Shown one piece after another: positions 50,475 through 58,713 of a stretch of 64,000 nt of DNA (position 1 is its first letter; every line of letters begins with the position of its first letter). Below the pieces are notes generated by a model, which ran no database searches, had not been told where the DNA came from, and saw nothing but the letters and a program-made list of their open reading frames with translations. The DNA comes from Methylorubrum populi (GTDB lineage: Bacteria > Pseudomonadota > Alphaproteobacteria > Rhizobiales > Beijerinckiaceae): positions 1,759,501-1,823,500 of the forward strand of contig JAQIIU010000002.1 in the NCBI GenBank assembly GCA_036946625.1, read 5' to 3'. The position numbers and the translations under genes were made by a program.

Positions 50475-51437
50475 ATGGCGTTGACCGTCGCGGTCCAGAT
50501 GGACCCGATCCAGTCGATCCGCATCGCGGGCGACACCACCTTCGCCCTGATGCTGGAAGCGCAGGCGCGGGGGCACAGCCTCTACACCTACACCCCCGAC
50601 CGCCTGTCGATGCAGGGCCGGCTGGTGACGGCCTGCGCCGCACCGGTGAGCGTGCAGGACGTCGAGGGCGCGCACGCCGCCCTGGCGCCGCCCGAGCGCA
50701 TCGACCTCGCAGGGGTCGACGTGGTGCTGATGCGCCAGGACCCGCCCTTCGACATGGCCTACGTCACGGCCACCCACATGCTGGAGAAGATCGCCGGTCG
50801 CACGCTGGTGGTCAACGATCCGGCCGAGGTGCGCAACGCGCCCGAAAAGCTGTTCGTCCTCGACTTCCCCGAACTGATGCCGCCGACCCTGATCTCCCGC
50901 GACCGGGCGGAGATCGAGGCGTTCCGGGCCGAGCACGGCACCATCGCCATGAAGCCGCTGCACGGGCACGGCGGCGCGGCGGTGTTCCGGGTCTCGCAGG
51001 AGGACCCGAATTTCGGCTCGATGTTCGACCTGTTCTCCGCGACCTTCCGCGAGCAGTGGGTGGTGCAGCGCTTCCTCGAGAAGATCACCGAGGGCGACAA
51101 GCGCATCATCCTCGTCGACGGCGAGCCGATGGGGGCGATCAACCGGGTGCCGGCCAAGGGCGACATCCGCTCCAACATGGTGCGCGGCGGCGCGGCCGGG
51201 GCCTCCGAACTGACGGAGCGCGAGCGCGAGATCTGCGCGACGATCGGTCCGGAGCTGCGGCGCCGGGGCCTGATCCTCGTCGGCATCGACGTGATCGACG
51301 GGCATCTCACCGAGATCAACGTGACCTCGCCCACCGGCATCCGCACGATCAAGCGGCTCGGCGGTCCCGACCTCGCGGTCTCGGTCTGGGATGCGATCGA
51401 GGCGCGGCTCGCCGCCCGCCGAAGCGCCGGCGCCTGA
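50475..51437 (+). CDS. gshB: glutathione synthase
   Basis: This 320-residue ATP-grasp ligase adds glycine to gamma-glutamylcysteine. Family segments: MDPIQSIRIAGDTTFALMLEAQARGH (about residues 9-34), RQDPPFDMAYVTATHMLE, IAMKPLHGHGGAAVFRV (ATP-grasp loop), and GLILVGIDVIDGHLTEINVTSPTG near the end. The length is normal for the bacterial GshB. gshA, encoding the first step, is at 14559. Preceded closely by the Cys-rich gene; operon with it is possible. Confidence 0.95.
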   Translation: MALTVAVQMDPIQSIRIAGDTTFALMLEAQARGHSLYTYTPDRLSMQGRLVTACAAPVSVQDVEGAHAALAPPERIDLAGVDVVLMRQDPPFDMAYVTATHMLEKIAGRTLVVNDPAEVRNAPEKLFVLDFPELMPPTLISRDRAEIEAFRAEHGTIAMKPLHGHGGAAVFRVSQEDPNFGSMFDLFSATFREQWVVQRFLEKITEGDKRIILVDGEPMGAINRVPAKGDIRSNMVRGGAAGASELTEREREICATIGPELRRRGLILVGIDVIDGHLTEINVTSPTGIRTIKRLGGPDLAVSVWDAIEARLAARRSAGA

Positions 51438-51494
51438 GGACCGTCCGACACGACGCCGTTTGTCCGAAAGCCGGCGGCGTCCTCCGAAGGAACC

Positions 51495-51656
51495 TCAACG
51501 GAACACCCGCAGCCCGACGCCGATCAGGGCGAGGCCGAGGATCAGCAGGGCGCCGCCCAGGGTCTCGGCCAGCGCCGTCCGCTCGCCGAACCGGTGCGCC
51601 CGGGCCGCCAGCCCGACACCCGCGGCGAGGCAGACGGCGCTCGCGATCGTCAGCAC
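51495..51656 (-). CDS. 53-residue two-helix membrane protein, possibly a truncated gene
   Basis: GTG 51656 would start a 53-residue protein with two hydrophobic segments (LTIASAVCLAAGVGLAARA and ALLILGLALIGVGLRVFR). The frame is open upstream but enters the repeat E unit at 51716-51741, so the natural N-terminus may have been lost. The two helices and uninterrupted frame suggest a real small membrane protein or a remnant. No family is recognised. Confidence 0.4.
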   Translation of the reverse strand: MLTIASAVCLAAGVGLAARAHRFGERTALAETLGGALLILGLALIGVGLRVFR

Positions 51657-51715
51657 GGGCGCGCCGCCGAAGGGCCGACGCTCCGCCGTTCGAAGCGGCT
51701 CGCACCGAGAGCCGC

Positions 51716-51741
51716 GCCCTGGATCCGATATCCAGGACGAC
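51716..51741. repeat. palindromic repeat E, copy 3
   Basis: GCCCTGGATCC and GATATCCAGGACG form the core palindrome of the E hairpin, less perfect than copies 1 and 2. It sits upstream of the small membrane gene and no F unit is attached. Confidence 0.5.
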
Positions 51742-51999
51742 GCTCCAGCGTTCTCTTCGGCACGCCCTCGAACGGGCGCTTGGCAGACGGCACGACCATC
51801 GATCTCGGCATCGGGCTTCGGCTCGCCTTCGCGCGAGCGGGGATCATGAGGGATCACGGGCGCGGCGCGGGGCCCACGCCGTGATGGGGCGAGTCAAGCT
51901 GCGGATGCTCCCGGTGCGATCCTGGCGACCGTCCTCGGCCATCGGCGCCCCGGTCTCGCGAGCTTTAGCGCGCCCGGGACGGCTCCGACTGCGAATTTG

Positions 52000-52289
52000 T
52001 GCTGAGGCGATCTGTCATGCACAGTTCTTCTCGACGATCCGGATCAAATTTCGCCTCTGCCATCTGCATTCATCCCCGAATTGCAATGATAACAGAAGTT
52101 GTATTTGTTATCAATTGCACATCAAATATATAATTTTGACAAATGTCCGAACGACAACAAATCATTTCACCATTTCAAAATCAACATATTGCCGTCATGA
52201 TATCACATCGATGGAATTGTCCGAACATCATATCTTCGTGAAAACGATAGACCTTCAAAAGAATCGAACCCGATACGACCTTTTGCCAG
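52000..52289. other. AT-rich island without a gene
   Basis: Nearly 300 bp much richer in A and T than the rest of the window, between gshB and the antiporter. It contains an inverted repeat, TTGCAATGATAAC at 52081 facing GTTATCAATTGCA at 52107, and two copies of TGTCCGAAC (near 52144 and 52217). No coding frame makes sense. It may be a remnant of imported DNA or a regulatory region. The adjoining 51657-51999 also holds no gene. Confidence 0.6.
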
Positions 52290-53864
52290 TCACGCTTCTT
52301 CCCGCGGCGTCGCGTTGAGTTCCGCCCAATCGAGTTCCTCCTCCAGCACGAAGTAGGCGTCGTCGCCGATGCGGCCGCTCCGGCGCAGGGCGAGGAGCCG
52401 GTCGCGCGCGGCGCGGATCGCGCGGCGGCGCGGCGCGTCGGTCGGCAGGCCTTCCGGGGCGAGCCCCTCCTCGTGGGCCTCGGCCTCGGCCAGGGCGGCG
52501 TGGAACTCCCGGCGCAGGGCATCGGCCGCCTCCGAGTCCTCGCCCTTCAGGGTGTCCGCCGCGGCCCCGTAGGCCTCGGCCCGCGCCCGGCCGACCTCGC
52601 GTCCGACCGGGTCGGCGTCCTCCAGCCCGAGGCGGCCCAGGATCGGGCGCAGGGTCAGACCCTGGACGACCAGGGTGCCGATCACCACGCAGAAGGCGGT
52701 GAGCACGATCAGGTCGCGATAGGGAAACTCGGCCCCGCCGGGCCCGCCTTCGGGCAGGGCCAGCGCCGTGGCGATGGTGACGAGGCCGCGCATGCCCGAC
52801 CACGCGACGGCGAAGCCGGCACCGAGGCCGAGATCGCCGGTCGAAGACGCCTCGCCCGAGGCTCGCGGGCCGCCGAAGCCGAGGCGGCGGACGGCGCTCG
52901 CCGGCAGCACCCAGGCGATGCGCATCAGGATCACGGTCGCCACCACGGCCGCGGCGACGGCGGCGCAGGCGAATTCCTGCTCCGGGGTCATCCGCTCCAG
53001 GACCGGGCCGATCTGCTCGCCGATCAGCACGAAGGCGAGCACGTTCAGCACGAAGATCGCCGTCTCCCAGACCGCGTTCGAGATCACCCGCAGCCGCGGC
53101 GGGGTCTGGCCCGGGGCGCGGCGGGCCACGGTGATGGCGAAGCTCACCACCGTCAGCACGCCGGACAGTTCCGCCGCCTCGGCCACGATCCAGAGACCGA
53201 AGGCGGCGGCGAATTGCAGCACGATCGCGCTGGACGGCTCCTCGACGCGGCGCATGATCCGCAGGTAGGCGAGCGCGGCGAGCGGCCCGGCCACGAGGCT
53301 GCCGACGACGCCGATCAGGAAGGTCGGCGCCACCTCGGAGAGGGAGAAATGGCCGGTGACCGCCGCCGCCACGCCGAGCCGGTAGATCAGCAGCGAGGCG
53401 GCATCGTTCAGCAGGCTCTCGCCGCGCAGGATGGTGGCGAGGCGGTGCGGCAGGGAGACGTGGCCGAGCACCGAGAGGGCCGCCACCGCGTCCGGCGGGG
53501 CCACGATCGCGCCGAGCACGATCGCGGCGGAGAGCGGCATGTCCGGCACGAGCCACATCGCGACCGCCGCGACCGCCGCCGTCGTGGCCGCCACGGCGCC
53601 GACGGCGAGCCCGGCGATCGGGCGCGCATTGCGCCTGAGGTCGCGCAGCGAGGTGCTGTAGCCGGCATCCATCAGCACGGGCGCGAGGAACAGGGCGAGC
53701 GCCAGATCCGGGTCGAGGCTGAGGCTCGGCACGCCCGGCACGAAGGCGAGGCCGACGCCGCCGAGCGCCAGGAAGGCGGGATAGGGCGCGCGCAGGCGCC
53801 GGGCCAGGGCGGCGAGCAGCACCGCCCCGACCAGGACGCCGACGATCCAGTGGAACACGAACAT
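52290..53864 (-). CDS. sodium/proton antiporter, CPA1 family
   Basis: This 524-residue protein has about 12 membrane helices and a hydrophilic C-terminal tail (about residues 400-524). The ion-binding core carries the CPA1 markers: IVLGAIVAPPDAVAALSVLG, ILRGESLLNDAASLLIYRL (the ND pair, about residues 155-173), and AWSGMRGLVTIATALALP near residues 355-372. Such transporters exchange Na+ or K+ for H+ and support pH and salt tolerance. The tail contains a long charged helix (RAEAYGAAADTLKGEDSEAADALRREF). It is transcribed alone, adjacent to the AT-rich island. Confidence 0.9.
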   Translation of the reverse strand: MFVFHWIVGVLVGAVLLAALARRLRAPYPAFLALGGVGLAFVPGVPSLSLDPDLALALFLAPVLMDAGYSTSLRDLRRNARPIAGLAVGAVAATTAAVAAVAMWLVPDMPLSAAIVLGAIVAPPDAVAALSVLGHVSLPHRLATILRGESLLNDAASLLIYRLGVAAAVTGHFSLSEVAPTFLIGVVGSLVAGPLAALAYLRIMRRVEEPSSAIVLQFAAAFGLWIVAEAAELSGVLTVVSFAITVARRAPGQTPPRLRVISNAVWETAIFVLNVLAFVLIGEQIGPVLERMTPEQEFACAAVAAAVVATVILMRIAWVLPASAVRRLGFGGPRASGEASSTGDLGLGAGFAVAWSGMRGLVTIATALALPEGGPGGAEFPYRDLIVLTAFCVVIGTLVVQGLTLRPILGRLGLEDADPVGREVGRARAEAYGAAADTLKGEDSEAADALRREFHAALAEAEAHEEGLAPEGLPTDAPRRRAIRAARDRLLALRRSGRIGDDAYFVLEEELDWAELNATPREEA

Positions 53865-53958
53865 GGAAGGGACGGAACGCGCGCTTTCCCCGGCCGATGG
53901 TGGCGGCGGCGAAACGCGGGGCGGCCGGGTTTCTTTCCGAAATTCGGGCCGGCGCGTC

Positions 53959-54741
53959 TCAGGCCGACGCGTCTCGGGCCGGCGTGTCTCGGGCCGGCTT
54001 GGCGGCGATCAGGTCGCGCAGGGTGGTGATGGTGGAGGAATCGGCCACGCCGTCGATCCGGGCCGGCCGGAAATGGCGCTGGAAGGCGGTGACGACCGCA
54101 TACATCGCCGCGTCGAACTCACCGGTGACCGGCTGGTCGTAGCCGTAGAGGGCGAGCATCGCCTGGAGCGCCTCGACCGGCTCTCCGGTGTCGCCCGTGG
54201 CGAGGAAGCGTCCGTCGCGCACCGGTGCCGGCGGCACCCAGTGCCCGACGCCGGCCCGCGCCAGTCGCTCCCAGGGAAAGACCTCGCCCGGATCCTCCTT
54301 GCGGGCGGGCGCCACGTCGGAATGGGCGAGCACCCGCGGCGCGGGGATCGCACGCCGGACGACGATGTCGCGGGCGAGCGCCGTCACCGCCGCGACCTGC
54401 GCCTCAGGGTAGGGCGGCAGGCCGCCGGCATGGCCGGGATGGGCGATCTCGATGCCGATGGAGCGGGAATTGATGTCGCGCGCCCCCGCCCAGGCCCCCG
54501 CCCCCGCATGCCAGGCCCGGTCGGCCTCCGGCACCATCTGCACGATGTGCCCGTCCTCGAAGACGAAGTAATGGGCCGAGACCTCCGCGGCCGGATCGCA
54601 CAGGCGCTCCAGCGCCGCTTTCGCCGTCGGCATGCCGGTGTAGTGCAGGATCAGCATGTCGAGGCCGCCCGCGGCCCGCACGCCGCGGTTGGGCGAGGCG
54701 ACGACGGCGGCCGCGAGCGGGCTGTCGGGCACGAAGCTCAC
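53959..54741 (-). CDS. N-acetylmuramoyl-L-alanine amidase, AmiD type, with peptidoglycan-binding domain
   Basis: This protein of about 260 residues is a zinc amidase of the AmiD/amidase_2 family that cuts the stem peptide from peptidoglycan. Zinc-ligand and active-site segments: LDMLILHYTGMPTAKAALERL (about residues 32-52), RAWHAGAGAWAGARDINSRSIGIEIAHPGH, and VLAHSDVAPARKEDPG. A C-terminal PG_binding_1-like domain follows (GEPVEALQAMLALYGYDQPVTGEFDAAMYAVV). It starts with GTG 54741, one base after the stop of the TerB-DnaJ gene. No signal peptide is obvious, so it may act on imported muropeptides or be exported otherwise. Confidence 0.88.
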   Translation of the reverse strand: MSFVPDSPLAAAVVASPNRGVRAAGGLDMLILHYTGMPTAKAALERLCDPAAEVSAHYFVFEDGHIVQMVPEADRAWHAGAGAWAGARDINSRSIGIEIAHPGHAGGLPPYPEAQVAAVTALARDIVVRRAIPAPRVLAHSDVAPARKEDPGEVFPWERLARAGVGHWVPPAPVRDGRFLATGDTGEPVEALQAMLALYGYDQPVTGEFDAAMYAVVTAFQRHFRPARIDGVADSSTITTLRDLIAAKPARDTPARDASA

Positions 54742-54742
54742 G

Positions 54743-55465
54743 TCACGGCCCCCGCTCGGCGGCGATCCGGTCCCAGGCGGCGTTGATGGCGGCCAGCCGT
54801 CGCGTCGCGATGGCCACCGCCTCCGGCGGCAGGCCGCGGGCGAGCGCCCGGTCGGGATGGTTCTCGGCCACCAGCCGCCGGTACCGCGCCTTGAGCGCCG
54901 CCGCATCGGCCGACGCGTCGAGGCCGAGCACGAGGTAGGGATCGTCGGCGAGCCGCACGTGCCGGGCGGCGATCCGGCGGAAGGCGGTCTCGTCGAGGCC
55001 GAAGATGCCGGCCACCGCGCGCAGGTAGCGCTCCTCCCCCTCGTGGATCGCCCCGTCGGCGGTGGCGATGTGGAACAGGCCGTCGAGCACGTCCTCGAGC
55101 AGCGCGGGCTCGCCGCCGAAGGTCGAAGCGAGCTGGCCGGCATAGGCCTCGAAGCCGTCGGTGGTCGCCTTGGCGAGGTCGAACAGGCGCTGCACGCTCG
55201 CACGCGCCTCGGGCTCGACCTGCACCACCCGGCCGAAGGCCTGGACCTCCGACTCGGTGACGACGCCGTCGGACTTCGCCATCTTGGCCGCCAGCGCCAC
55301 GAGGCCGGTGGTGAACACCACGTCCCGGGGCGTCGGCCCGAACGGCGCGCCCGCACGATCGACGAGGAAATGGCCGGCCACCCCGCCGATCAGCGCCCCG
55401 ATCGGACCGCCGACCAGCACGCCGATCCCGGCCCCGCCGATCTTGCCCCACAGGCCGGTGCTCAT
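54743..55465 (-). CDS. TerB-like and J-domain protein (DjlA-like)
   Basis: This 240-residue protein begins MSTGLWGKIGGAGIGVLVGG, with a glycine-rich segment that could insert in the membrane. The TerB-like domain spans about residues 50-165 (GLVALAAKMAKSDGVVTESEV..., and LFHIATADGAIHEGEERYLRAVAGIFG). A C-terminal J-domain has YLVLGLDASADAAALKARYRRLVAENHPDRAL with the HPD motif. This architecture is DjlA-like, a membrane co-chaperone of DnaK. It is followed after one base by the AmiD-like amidase, so the two are cotranscribed and may be linked in envelope upkeep (inference). Confidence 0.88.
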   Translation of the reverse strand: MSTGLWGKIGGAGIGVLVGGPIGALIGGVAGHFLVDRAGAPFGPTPRDVVFTTGLVALAAKMAKSDGVVTESEVQAFGRVVQVEPEARASVQRLFDLAKATTDGFEAYAGQLASTFGGEPALLEDVLDGLFHIATADGAIHEGEERYLRAVAGIFGLDETAFRRIAARHVRLADDPYLVLGLDASADAAALKARYRRLVAENHPDRALARGLPPEAVAIATRRLAAINAAWDRIAAERGP

Positions 55466-55663
55466 CGGGAGTCGCCTCGGGCCGGGTGATCGGGATGGAA
55501 GGGGTCGAACGGGGGCAAGGGGGGTTCCGGCATCCGCGGGCGGGATCGCCCGTCGCGGTTTTAACGCCGCAAAGCGCGGTGCGGCGCAAGCCCGATCCCG
55601 GGCCGCAAAAGCGAAGGGCCGGGGCAACCGCCCCGGCCCTTCGCTGCCAGCTCTGCGTCGCGA

Positions 55664-55933
55664 TCAGCGGCAGTAGACGTTGCCGTACTCGTCGCGGAAG
55701 GTGCCGTAGGGGCAGCGCGGCGCCGTCGCGGCGCCGGCGATGGCACCGCCCGCGCCGCCGATCGCGGCACCGGCGAGCGCGCCGCCGGCCCGGCCCGTGG
55801 CGAGGCCGCCGACCGCGGCACCGAGGCCGGCACCGAGGGCGCCCCCGCCCAGAGCCCGGTCCTGGGGCGTGTTGCAGGCGCCGAGCGAGAGCGCGAGGCT
55901 GCCCGCGAGGGCGGCGGCAATCAGTCTCTTCAT
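55664..55933 (-). CDS. glycine-zipper lipoprotein
   Basis: This protein of about 89 residues has a lipoprotein signal (AAALAGSLALSLGAC; lipobox LGAC), then a long glycine-rich stretch (ALGGGALGAGLGAAVGGLATGRAGGALAGAAIGGAGGAIAG) typical of outer-membrane glycine-zipper proteins. The C-terminus is CPYGTFRDEYGNVYCR with two Cys. Such proteins are common in Methylobacterium envelopes. Function is unknown. The start at ATG 55933 gives the lipobox at residue 20. Confidence 0.8.
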   Translation of the reverse strand: MKRLIAAALAGSLALSLGACNTPQDRALGGGALGAGLGAAVGGLATGRAGGALAGAAIGGAGGAIAGAATAPRCPYGTFRDEYGNVYCR

Positions 55934-56147
55934 GGTGGTCCGAACTCCCTTGTGCATCGGCGATCGGGCCTTCTGCCGGCGCGGAGCACCGAACGGCCTC
56001 GGTTTTCACCGGCGGTCATCGACGGCACATGAAACGGCCAAGATTAGGGCGGGTTGCATCGGGGCATGACATTTCGCCCGGCGCCTGCCATCTCAGGCGC
56101 GCCTGTTGCAAATTCGCCGAGTTCCGGCCCGCCCACCGAGGATCCCC

Positions 56148-56738
56148 ATGCCCAGAGCCAGCCTGATCGTCCGCAAGGCCGCCGTCCGGCCCGATCTCGT
56201 CGTCGACACGGTGACCCTCGACCACGCCGCCCGGGGACAGGCGCACGCCCACCTGACCACGGCCGGAGGCGTCGCGATCGACCTCGCCCTGGACCGTGCC
56301 GCGGGCCTGGAGGACGGCGACGCGCTCAAGCTCGACGACGGGCGCCTCGTGGGCGTGCGTGCGGCGGAGGAAGCGCTGCTGGAGGTTCGCTCCGGCAACC
56401 CGGCCCGCCTGATGCGCCTCGCCTGGCAACTCGGCGGCGAGCACGTTCCCGCCGAGGTCGGCGCGGACGTGCTCTACGTGCCGGCGGGCGCCGCCGAACG
56501 GGTGCGCGGGGCCGGCTGCACGGCAACCTCGGTGAACCGCGCCTTCAAGCCGGAAAAGGCCGCCCACGACCACAGTTGCTGCGGGCACGACCATCATCAC
56601 GGCCACGGTCACGAGCCCCACGCCCATCACGAGCCGGACCATCATCACGATCATGAGCACGGCCATCGTCATGAGGGCCATGATCACGAAGGGCATGCCC
56701 ACGGGGCGGGCGGGCACGATCACCACCACAAGCACTGA
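56148..56738 (+). CDS. ureE: urease accessory protein UreE (orphan)
   Basis: This 196-residue metallochaperone has the two UreE domains (VTLDHAARGQAHAHLTTAGG..., LALDRAAGLEDGDALKLDDG, and GNPARLMRLAWQLGGEHVPAEV). The His-rich C-terminal tail (about residues 150-196, HHHGHGHEPHAHHEPDHHH) binds nickel. UreE delivers nickel to urease. No urease structural or accessory gene is adjacent on either side, so it is an orphan in this window. It could serve urease encoded elsewhere or another nickel enzyme. ATG 56148 follows GAGGA. Confidence 0.88.
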   Translation: MPRASLIVRKAAVRPDLVVDTVTLDHAARGQAHAHLTTAGGVAIDLALDRAAGLEDGDALKLDDGRLVGVRAAEEALLEVRSGNPARLMRLAWQLGGEHVPAEVGADVLYVPAGAAERVRGAGCTATSVNRAFKPEKAAHDHSCCGHDHHHGHGHEPHAHHEPDHHHDHEHGHRHEGHDHEGHAHGAGGHDHHHKH

Positions 56739-56849
56739 CAGGAGCGCAGATCGTCCCGGCTGCGGCCCACCGCCCGAGCGAAAGGCGGAACGAGCGAGAC
56801 CGGGACATCGCCGATGCAGCGGCGCGGAACAGAGGATCCACAGAGCCGT

Positions 56850-56876
56850 TTCCCCGACGATATCCTCGTCGGGGAA
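56850..56876 (+). promoter_or_regulatory. hairpin covering the Shine-Dalgarno of the 50-residue gene
   Basis: TTCCCCGACGA (56850-56860), loop TATCC, TCGTCGGGGAA (56866-56876): a perfect 11-bp stem. The 3' arm contains the GGGGAA that serves as ribosome-binding site of the GTG start at 56881. Translation would be blocked while the stem holds. Candidate RNA thermometer or ligand/RNA-controlled switch. Confidence 0.55.
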
Positions 56877-56880
56877 GGTC

Positions 56881-57033
56881 GTGAGCGAGATCAGCGTCCT
56901 TCAGAACGACGACGGCCTGTGGGCCGTCACCGCACCGAACCTCGTGGTCACCGGCCTGACCCGAGAGGCGGCGGTGGCCTTCGCCGAGAGCTATCGCAGG
57001 CTTCACGACGGGCACACCCCTCCGAGCCCTTAG
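56881..57033 (+). CDS. 50-residue protein behind an RBS-sequestering hairpin, unknown
   Basis: GTG 56881 to TAG 57033 encodes a compact protein of 50 residues: strand-turn-strand ISVLQNDDGLWAVTAPNLVV, then a helix LTREAAVAFAESYRRLH. The layout resembles DUF2188-type small proteins. GGGGAAGG lies right before the start but is locked in the 56850-56876 hairpin. It is 142 bp downstream of ureE on the same strand. The regular fold and the RBS make it a likely gene in spite of its size. Confidence 0.55.
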   Translation: MSEISVLQNDDGLWAVTAPNLVVTGLTREAAVAFAESYRRLHDGHTPPSP

Positions 57034-57320
57034 AAGCGGGCTCCGCCCGTTGCGCGGGAGCGCCGCACGACGTTCGACAACCCCGGCCGTCGGCACACAT
57101 CGGCTCAAAGGTTCAAGCGGCGGCAGCGTCGTCCGCTGCGGGTGATGCGTCCCCAGCAGAAGGCACTGTGCAAATCTGCAATTTTCCGCGCATGTCGGGA
57201 GTCCCGCCCTTGTCGGAAAGCAGAATTCCACCTATTGAAAATCATAAGTTAATCGTGTCGCTCACGAGACATTCGTGAGCAAGACGGATCATAAGGCCGA
57301 TCGGCCATAGGGAGCGTTGC

Positions 57321-57509
57321 GTGCAAGTTCAGGCGAGCCGGGAAGACCGTGTCAAAGCGGTGACCGCGGCGATCTCGCGTCTCGACGCCAGCAACAGGCA
57401 AGTGCCCGGCATCGGCCGTCTGCCGCACGATGTCGCCCGTGCCCTGGCCGAACAGGTCGTCGATGCCGTGATCGCGGCCGACGACAGGGAAACCCGGCTG
57501 CGGCGCTGA
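57321..57509 (+). CDS. 62-residue helical protein, unknown
   Basis: GTG 57321 with GGGAG upstream starts a 62-residue product, MQVQASREDRVKAVTAAISR, which is mainly helical and charged. It ends in a basic RETRLRR. No motif is recognised. Upstream (57034-57320) is a 287-bp gap, AT-richer than average, holding a short perfect hairpin near 57260-57280 and nothing else. The gene lies 144 bp before dusA on the same strand. Confidence 0.45.
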   Translation: MQVQASREDRVKAVTAAISRLDASNRQVPGIGRLPHDVARALAEQVVDAVIAADDRETRLRR

Positions 57510-57653
57510 CACTTCAAAGCCGTCGAACAGTCGTTGAGAACGGCGCGAACCAGCGCATGTCGCACGGTTCGCCGGGCCGCCCCTCGTTCGGCCGAGGACG
57601 TCCGGCATTGCTGACGCCTCCTTAAAATTCTAGGCGTGTGCCGTGCGCCCGGC

Positions 57654-58712
57654 ATGGAACGGGTATGGCAGCGTATCGGTCCGGACGTGACGGTCGAAGA
57701 CAGACAGATCATCACCGCGCAGGCGTGGCGCTTCAGCGTCGCACCGATGATGGATTGGACCGATCGGCAGTGCCGGGCGTTCCACCGCATCCTCTCGCGC
57801 CGGGCCCGGCTCTACACCGAGATGGTGACCACCGGCGCCGTGCTGCACGGGGACCGGGAGCGGCTGCTCGGCTTCGATGCCGGCGAGCAACCGGTCGCGG
57901 TGCAGCTCGGCGGCTCCGATCCGGACGATCTCGCCGCGGCGGCACGGATCGCGGCCGATTACGGCTATGCCGAGATCAACCTCAATGTCGGCTGCCCCTC
58001 CGACCGGGTGCAGGAGGGCCGCTTCGGGGCCTGCCTGATGCGCGAGCCGGGCCTCGTCGGCGATTGCGTGGCGGCGATGAAGGCCGCGGTCGCCGTGCCG
58101 GTGACGGTGAAGTGCCGCCTGGGCGTCGACGATCAGGACATCGAGACGGCGCTGGACGCGGTGGTCGAGGCTGCGGTCGCGGCGGGCGTCGACGGGCTCG
58201 TCGTGCATGCGCGCAAGGCCTGGCTCAAGGGCCTGTCGCCGCGGGAGAACCGCGACGTACCGCCCCTCGATTACGGCCGCGTCGCCCGACTGAAGGCGGC
58301 CCGGCCGAACCTGCCCATCGCGGTCAATGGCGGGATCGCCGACATTCCCGCCGCCAAGGCCCGGCTCGCCGAGGTGGACGGCGTGATGATGGGCCGGGCC
58401 GCCTACACCGACCCCGCGCTGCTGCTGGCCGTCGATCCGGAGCTGTTCGGCGAGCCTGCGCCGGCGGCCGACGCCTTCGCCGCGGTGGAGGCGCTGGAGC
58501 CCGCCATCGCCGAAGGGCTCGCCCGGGGCCTGCGGCTGCACGCCCATACCCGGCACATGCTCGGCCTGTTCAACGGGCGGCCCGGGGCGCGCGCCTTCCG
58601 TCGGCACCTCGCCACCGCCGGCATGGCGCCGGAAGCGGACCTGACGACCCTGCGCGAGGCGGTGGCCAAGGTCTCGCGCGAGCGGGCTCCCTCCGCGCGG
58701 CAGGCCGCCTGA
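57654..58712 (+). CDS. dusA: tRNA-dihydrouridine synthase A
   Basis: This protein of about 352 residues reduces uridine 20/20a in tRNA using NADPH and FMN. Family signatures: FSVAPMMDWTDRQCRAFHRIL (about residues 24-44), LYTEMVTTGAVLHGDRERLLGF, INLNVGCPSDRVQEGRFGACLM with the catalytic Cys in GCPS, and the phosphate-binding VNGGIADIP and VMMGRAAYTDPALL. The AWLKGLSPRENRDVPPLDY motif is specific to DusA. ATG 57654 is chosen over the GTG at 57636. It converges with the GGDEF-EAL gene, whose stop is 1 bp away. Confidence 0.95.
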   Translation: MERVWQRIGPDVTVEDRQIITAQAWRFSVAPMMDWTDRQCRAFHRILSRRARLYTEMVTTGAVLHGDRERLLGFDAGEQPVAVQLGGSDPDDLAAAARIAADYGYAEINLNVGCPSDRVQEGRFGACLMREPGLVGDCVAAMKAAVAVPVTVKCRLGVDDQDIETALDAVVEAAVAAGVDGLVVHARKAWLKGLSPRENRDVPPLDYGRVARLKAARPNLPIAVNGGIADIPAAKARLAEVDGVMMGRAAYTDPALLLAVDPELFGEPAPAADAFAAVEALEPAIAEGLARGLRLHAHTRHMLGLFNGRPGARAFRRHLATAGMAPEADLTTLREAVAKVSRERAPSARQAA

Positions 58713-58713
58713 A

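Noticed and set aside
57250..57285. A perfect short hairpin before the 62-residue gene
   Set aside because: GCTCACGA/TCGTGAGC has no T tract and no position relative to a promoter that would make it an operator; recorded only.
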